Part shown: positions 7,214-10,959 of the stretch, in pieces
Layout of the letters: every line of letters starts with the position of its first letter
Numbering within the stretch: the first letter of the stretch is position 1
Assembly (NCBI GenBank): GCA_022710505.1
Contig: JAKLGS010000020.1
Location: forward strand, 1-10,959
Source of the DNA: Patescibacteria group bacterium
Lineage (GTDB): Bacteria > Patescibacteriota > WWE3 > UBA101185 > UBA10185
Direction of reading: 5' to 3'
DNA: 10,959 bases
The notes under the pieces: model-generated
Seen by the model: the letters and a program-made list of their open reading frames with translations, nothing else
The model's database searches: none
Told to the model about the DNA's origin: nothing
Program-made: the position numbers and the translations under genes

Positions 7214-8998
7214 ATGAACCTATGGAACAACCTTTTTAATAAATTCATATCCCCATTAGTAGATGATGCTGTTTCTCAAAAAATAGATGAACAAAAAGTA
7301 AGAGAATCAGCTACTCCAAATTTAGATAAAATATTTTATTCTCAATTACAACCTATTTCTATCTCAACATCTAAGGATGGAAAGAAAGCAGATACGAGAT
7401 ATTTAAGTGGTGTCACTTATCAAGTTTTGAGAGATTTTTCTAAATATTATCCCGTACTCAGGTCTTGTATTAATTATCGAAAACGTCAAATAACTCAACT
7501 TTCGTGGGATGTTACCGCAACAAAAGTAATTTATGATGAGAAAAAAAAGAAAGAATCTGATATCAAACGAGAAGAAATTAGAGAGTTACTAAAATTTCCC
7601 ACAGGAGATGAAAATGTTTCTTTCCGAGAATTCTTGAATAGAATTTTGGAAGACTTGTTTGTTCTCGATGCCGTTGCTATTTATAAGAGATTAACTAAAG
7701 GTGGAAAAATATATGGTTATCTGCCAATTGATGCCAGTACAATCGACATTATTACTAATCAAGATGGCACATTACCTCAACCCCCAGAAGTAGCCTTTAT
7801 CCAACGTGTTGGTAAAAAAGAAATCGCAAAATTAACATTAAATGAGTTAATTTATAAAATGCTCAATCCACGAACAGATAGCCCATATGGTTTAAGTCCA
7901 ATTGAAAGTTTAATTATCACCGTAACTACTGCTTTAAAATTAAGTAATTATAATCTTGCCTATCTCACTGCGGGAAATATTCCAGAAGGATTAGTCGAAC
8001 TTCCTAAAGAAATAGCTAGCGACCCAGACCAACTAAAGGCATGGCAAACTGCTTGGGATGCAATGTTCTCAGGTGATTCTAGATACCAAAGAAAAATAAA
8101 ATTCTTACCAGAAGGAATGAAATGGCATCCAACTAAGAAAATTGAAGATATGACTTTTGAGAGATTTGAAAAATGGTTGCTTCAAATTACCACGAGTGTG
8201 ATGGAGGTTGCTCCTCAAGCAATTGGGTTCCAATTTGACAGAGGTAAAGGTGCCACTGAATCAGAGTGGGAAATAGGTAAAGAGAGAGGTCTCTATCCAA
8301 CGACTTTATTCTTAAAAGAAATTTTTGACCATATTATTCAAAAAGACTATGGTTACACTGATTTTGAATTTATTTGGACAAATATCAACCCAACTAACAG
8401 AAAGGAGGAGGCCGCTGTTTTTGATACTCTTTTTAGAGATGGAGCTATTTCTATCGATGAATGGAGAATTGGAGAAGGTATGGACCCAATTGGTTGTGGT
8501 CATTTAATAATGACTCCTACTGGACCAATTTTTGTAAAAGATTTAGTCGAAGCATCTGAGGCAGGAATGAAGCCAGGAGTTTTGACAACTACAAATAATG
8601 GAACACAAAATGGTGGTGGAGCGGTTCAAAATCCAGTCGTGCCTGCCAATAAACCATCTGGCGGAACCCCAGTTAATAAACCAGTAGAAGTTCCTCCCAA
8701 AAAAGAAACTCCAACTAAAGAAGAGAAAATAGATTTTTCGTCAAGCGATATCACTGAAGAATTAAAAAAATGGAAGAGGGCTACCATAAATGATTTCAAA
8801 AAAGGAACTGGTTTCAGAGAATTTAAAACAGATATTTTGGATGCAAGAACTCAAAGTCTTATAAGAAAAGGAATTTCTTCTGCAAAATGTAGAGAAGATA
8901 TCGATGACCTTTTTGACCCATTTATTTCTCAACAAAATACCATCCTAAATGCAGTGATGAAACTGTATGATGATATTTCTGACATCAAAAATGACTAA
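7214..8998 (+). CDS. Phage portal protein with C-terminal extension
   Basis: This 594-residue protein follows the large terminase. Portal proteins form the dodecameric ring at the head vertex that docks the terminase and passes DNA. Portal-like features of the HK97/SPP1-related families are visible. These are YYPVLRSCINYRKRQI (78-93; 'P.v.ac...r...i'), SPYGLSPIESL (223-233) before the long stem helix region, and GNIPEGLVELPKE (254-266). Also present are ITTSVMEVAPQAIGF (325-339) and the C-terminal core EEAAVFDTLFRDGAISIDEWR (398-418, 'G.is..E.R'). After about residue 457 there is a Gly/Asn/Pro/Thr-rich linker to about 505. A charged helical module follows (EELKKWKRATINDFKKG, 515-531, onward), of a kind often seen at portal C-termini. 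The size is larger than a minimal portal because of this tail. The stop lies 8 nt inside the next gene. Confidence 0.9.
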   Translation: MNLWNNLFNKFISPLVDDAVSQKIDEQKVRESATPNLDKIFYSQLQPISISTSKDGKKADTRYLSGVTYQVLRDFSKYYPVLRSCINYRKRQITQLSWDVTATKVIYDEKKKKESDIKREEIRELLKFPTGDENVSFREFLNRILEDLFVLDAVAIYKRLTKGGKIYGYLPIDASTIDIITNQDGTLPQPPEVAFIQRVGKKEIAKLTLNELIYKMLNPRTDSPYGLSPIESLIITVTTALKLSNYNLAYLTAGNIPEGLVELPKEIASDPDQLKAWQTAWDAMFSGDSRYQRKIKFLPEGMKWHPTKKIEDMTFERFEKWLLQITTSVMEVAPQAIGFQFDRGKGATESEWEIGKERGLYPTTLFLKEIFDHIIQKDYGYTDFEFIWTNINPTNRKEEAAVFDTLFRDGAISIDEWRIGEGMDPIGCGHLIMTPTGPIFVKDLVEASEAGMKPGVLTTTNNGTQNGGGAVQNPVVPANKPSGGTPVNKPVEVPPKKETPTKEEKIDFSSSDITEELKKWKRATINDFKKGTGFREFKTDILDARTQSLIRKGISSAKCREDIDDLFDPFISQQNTILNAVMKLYDDISDIKND

Positions 8999-10955
8999 AA
9001 AAAAGAAAATAAAATTTGCTATTGAGCAATTCTTTGAGAATACTCGTTACAATATTTATGTCTATCGACTGATAAAGTCCAAAGAGTTTTCTCGATTTAA
9101 AAAACTTCTTATAATGTCTTTGAATAGACAGATAAATAACATCGCTACTGTCGATAAAATTAACGAAATAATTGGTCTAAACAAAGCAGTCAAAGTTTTG
9201 ACAAAGAAAAAATATCTTTGGACCATAAATCAATTTTTTATTCCAACATCTAAAATAATCGACAAAGACGAGGCTTTAAGTTATCTGTTCTATGCTTGTA
9301 ATCTGGGTGGGCAAACTGGACTTGATAAATTAAGAGTTGATGCTGAATTTGATTTAGAAAATCCAAAACTACTTTCTTTAATGGATGCTAGAGTGGCTAT
9401 TTTTATGGATATGATTGATGAAACTACTAAGTCATGGATAGCCAGAACCGTAGAGGAAGGGGTAAAAAATGACCTTACAAGTTACGATATCGCTTCTTTT
9501 CTCAAATCCCAAGCTGAAAATGTCGCTTCCATAAGAGGACCTAATATCGCTGAATATGAAGGTATCTTGGCAATGGGTGAAGCAGAAATGATGGTCTATA
9601 AAAAATATGGTATTAAGACTAAAAAGTGGACTACCTCTCACGATGAACTTACCTGTGTTTTGGGTGGAACTGTAAAAATTTCTACCATTGATGGACCAAA
9701 AGAAATCCGCAATATTGTTATTGGAGACTATGTTTTAACGCACAAAGATAGGTATAAAAAGGTAATCAAGACCTTTAAAAGAAAATATTTCGGTGAGGTA
9801 GTTAGAATAGAACTTGGTGTTGGAAATGGAAAAGGAAATAGTGTTGGGATTACTCTTACTAGCAATCATCCTGTTTTAACTGAAAGAGATGGTACGCAAC
9901 AATGGATAAATGCTGGAGACCTAGTTATCACAGATAATATTTATATCGAAGGGAAAAAGTGTAAATGTGGAAAAATAATTCCCATTTCACATGAACATTG
10001 TCATTCTTGTTCTGCAAGTTTAGTCAATAAAAGAAGATGGACGAATCCTAAGGCTAAGGAGAGACTCGTATATTTTAACAGAAAATATGATAAGGCTGGT
10101 ATCATGGTTAAAAAACAGAAGAGTGATAGAATTTCAAACCCAGAAAAATATAAGAATTCCAGTATCTTACAAGCAAAAACTTTGATTAAAAAATGGGAAA
10201 ATGATAAAGTTTTTAGGGATAAAATGACAGAGAACAACAAAAGAACGGCACAGTTATCTACACATCCTTTTAAAATAATACGTAACGACCCAGTTAGGTT
10301 TAAAGAAACTCTTAAAAAAGCTCATCAAGCGATTGGAAGAAACCATAACGGAAAAACTTATCTTGAAAAAAAAGTTGAGTGGTTTTTGTCTACTAACGGG
10401 ATACCATATGAATCTCAGTGGTTCTATGAGTATAATGGGAAAAAAGCATGGGCAGATTTTTATCTGAAACAATGTAAATGCGTAATTGAATGTGACGGAG
10501 AATATTGGCACAGTACCAAGAAAGCCATTGCAAATGATAAAGAAAAAGATATTTCCTTGAAAAAACAGGGATATACAGTTCTTAGATTTACAGGAGACCA
10601 AATAAGAAATAATTTTGAAATTGTTGCTAGTAAAATACGCGAATTGAATTGTATTTTGTCAGTTAGTATCAAGACAATAGAAAAAAGACATTTAAAACCT
10701 CGTCTGAAAAACAGTAAAGAGCAAATAGTTTATAATTTATCTGTCGAGGGTGATAATAGTTACATTGCGAACTCAATCGTGGTTCATAATTGTGAATTTT
10801 GTTATTCTAACGAAGAAGCTGGAACTATAGACATAAATGAAATATTCCCTGGCGGAGTAATTTGGAACCCACAACATCAGAGTTGTAGATGTTTTGTACT
10901 ACCGATTATTCCCGAGGGATTTAATAATTCAGAAATATTATGGACGGGGAAGTAG
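8991..10955 (+). CDS. MuF/SPP1 gp7-like head morphogenesis protein, interrupted by an intein
   Basis: The precursor has 654 residues from ATG 8991 (8 nt overlap with the portal gene). An in-frame ATG at 8967 would add eight residues at the cost of a 32 nt overlap; neither has a clear ribosome site. The protein is a minor head protein family that works with the portal in head assembly and is often ejected with DNA. The N-terminal extein (to residue 221) is helical. It ends in the family pattern DETTKSWIARTVEEGVKNDLTS..., IAEYEGILAMGEAEM...Y and WTTSHDELT. The intein follows (residues 222-600). The C-extein begins CEFC and ends in NPQHQSCRC, so the spliced protein holds the conserved MuF Cys-x2-Cys ... 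H-x2-CxC cluster (C601, C604, C632, C634). Splicing would leave 275 residues, a normal size for the family. Without splicing the cluster is split. Confidence 0.88.
   Translation: MTKKKKIKFAIEQFFENTRYNIYVYRLIKSKEFSRFKKLLIMSLNRQINNIATVDKINEIIGLNKAVKVLTKKKYLWTINQFFIPTSKIIDKDEALSYLFYACNLGGQTGLDKLRVDAEFDLENPKLLSLMDARVAIFMDMIDETTKSWIARTVEEGVKNDLTSYDIASFLKSQAENVASIRGPNIAEYEGILAMGEAEMMVYKKYGIKTKKWTTSHDELTCVLGGTVKISTIDGPKEIRNIVIGDYVLTHKDRYKKVIKTFKRKYFGEVVRIELGVGNGKGNSVGITLTSNHPVLTERDGTQQWINAGDLVITDNIYIEGKKCKCGKIIPISHEHCHSCSASLVNKRRWTNPKAKERLVYFNRKYDKAGIMVKKQKSDRISNPEKYKNSSILQAKTLIKKWENDKVFRDKMTENNKRTAQLSTHPFKIIRNDPVRFKETLKKAHQAIGRNHNGKTYLEKKVEWFLSTNGIPYESQWFYEYNGKKAWADFYLKQCKCVIECDGEYWHSTKKAIANDKEKDISLKKQGYTVLRFTGDQIRNNFEIVASKIRELNCILSVSIKTIEKRHLKPRLKNSKEQIVYNLSVEGDNSYIANSIVVHNCEFCYSNEEAGTIDINEIFPGGVIWNPQHQSCRCFVLPIIPEGFNNSEILWTGK
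9960..10010 (+). other. Zinc ribbon within the intein
   Basis: Intein residues 103-119 read CKCGKIIPISHEHCHSC, a C-x-C-x10-C-x2-C arrangement (C103, C105, C116, C119). It lies immediately after block B and the splicing domain's N-terminal half. Such short zinc ribbons occur in the DNA-binding parts of homing endonucleases. Zinc binding and a DNA-targeting role are inferred. Confidence 0.65.
10353..10631 (+). other. Vsr/DUF559-like (PD-(D/E)XK) homing endonuclease domain of the intein
   Basis: Intein residues about 234-326 carry the very-short-patch-repair/DUF559 pattern. E238 is in YLEKKVEWFL, followed by a short 'GIPYESQWFYEY' strand. D268 is in AWADFYL. E279 and D281 are in CVIECDGEYWH, with H286. 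D295 and D299 lie in NDKEKDISLKKQGY, and VLRFTGDQI gives the final strand. The order E, D, (E/D), H, D fits the EDxHD arrangement known from Vsr-like homing endonucleases such as I-Bth0305I. It should cut the intein-less MuF allele near the insertion site. No LAGLIDADG, HNH or GIY-YIG motif is present. Confidence 0.82.
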
Positions 10956-10959
10956 ATTC

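Larger units (their letters stand above)
9654..10790 (+). mobile_element. Intein with homing endonuclease inside the MuF-like gene
   Basis: The intein has 379 residues (numbered here from Cys1). Block A starts CVLGGTVKISTIDG..., with IRNIVIGDYVLTH continuing the Hint fold. Block B is TLTSNHPVLT (T69, H72). Blocks F and G are VYNLSVEGDNSYIANS then IVVHN (H378, N379), and the next extein residue is Cys. All class 1 splicing residues are therefore present: Cys1, block B Thr/His, penultimate His, terminal Asn, and Cys+1. Splicing should be active. The junctions join DELT to CEFC with no residue lost from the MuF pattern. Between blocks B and F lie about 255 extra residues that hold a zinc ribbon, repeated modules and a nuclease domain. 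This is a full-length inteins-plus-endonuclease element and should be able to spread to intein-less alleles. Blocks and boundaries are read directly from the sequence. Confidence 0.93.

Noticed and set aside
8401..8411. AAAGGAGGAGG inside the portal gene, a strong Shine-Dalgarno look-alike
   Set aside because: It encodes Lys-Glu-Glu-Ala in a conserved portal region and no start codon with a substantial ORF lies at proper spacing downstream. Probably codon chance.
10254..10601. Open 115-codon frame on the - strand inside the intein
   Set aside because: It is antisense to the nuclease region, whose conserved motifs are clear on the + strand. Its product is a Phe/Ile/Ser-rich string typical of reverse reading of Lys/Glu-rich code.
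9654..10790. Reading the insertion as a group I intron with a free-standing endonuclease
   Set aside because: The frame is open and continuous through both junctions, and intein blocks A, B, F and G are present, so protein splicing explains it.
9654..10790. LAGLIDADG or HNH endonuclease in the intein
   Set aside because: No LAGLIDADG-like helices and no HNH pattern were found; the E/D/H/D residues and strand pattern fit Vsr/DUF559 instead.
1..10959. Stop-codon reassignment, as in some phages
   Set aside because: TGA, TAA and TAG all serve as terminators at sensible gene ends and no gene needs an in-frame stop to be read through.

Overview
The window looks like a stretch of a tailed double-stranded DNA virus (Caudoviricetes) or prophage, most likely from an uncultivated bacteriophage. 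It is AT-rich. Every gene lies on the + strand, genes abut or overlap with almost no intergenic DNA, and the right part carries the usual head-packaging order: small terminase, large terminase, portal, MuF-like head protein. TGA, TAA and TAG all end genes here, so the standard bacterial code (table 11) fits. I cannot name a host. Most starts lack a Shine-Dalgarno sequence, which would suit an SD-poor host lineage, but this is weak evidence.

Left half (1-5064): six consecutive genes for carbohydrate work. They are the 3' end of a PIG-L/LmbE-type deacetylase (cut by the window edge), a DegT-family PLP aminotransferase, a small class I SAM-dependent methyltransferase, a GT-B protein resembling CDP-glycerol glycerophosphotransferases, a GT2 glycosyltransferase, and a GT4-type glycosyltransferase. 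Start/stop overlaps or 1-4 nt gaps suggest one translationally coupled operon. Together they could make and attach an amino sugar or a decorated glycan, either on the virion or on the host surface. Which of these applies cannot be told from sequence.

Right half (5015-10955): a putative small terminase, a lambda GpA-type large terminase (variant P-loop, zinc ribbon, nuclease domain), a portal protein with a C-terminal extension, and a MuF/SPP1 gp7-like head morphogenesis protein.

The most striking element is a 379-residue intein (9654-10790) inside the MuF-like gene. It sits exactly before a cysteine of the conserved MuF cysteine cluster. It has all the expected splicing residues: Cys1, block B TxNH, C-terminal His-Asn, and Cys at +1. 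Its homing endonuclease appears to be of the Vsr/DUF559-like PD-(D/E)XK type, not LAGLIDADG or HNH, and is preceded by a zinc ribbon and a series of short repeated modules that may bind DNA.

I saw no tRNA, rRNA, CRISPR array, clear promoter or terminator. The largest gap between genes is 11 nt, so no gene-free stretch needs describing.
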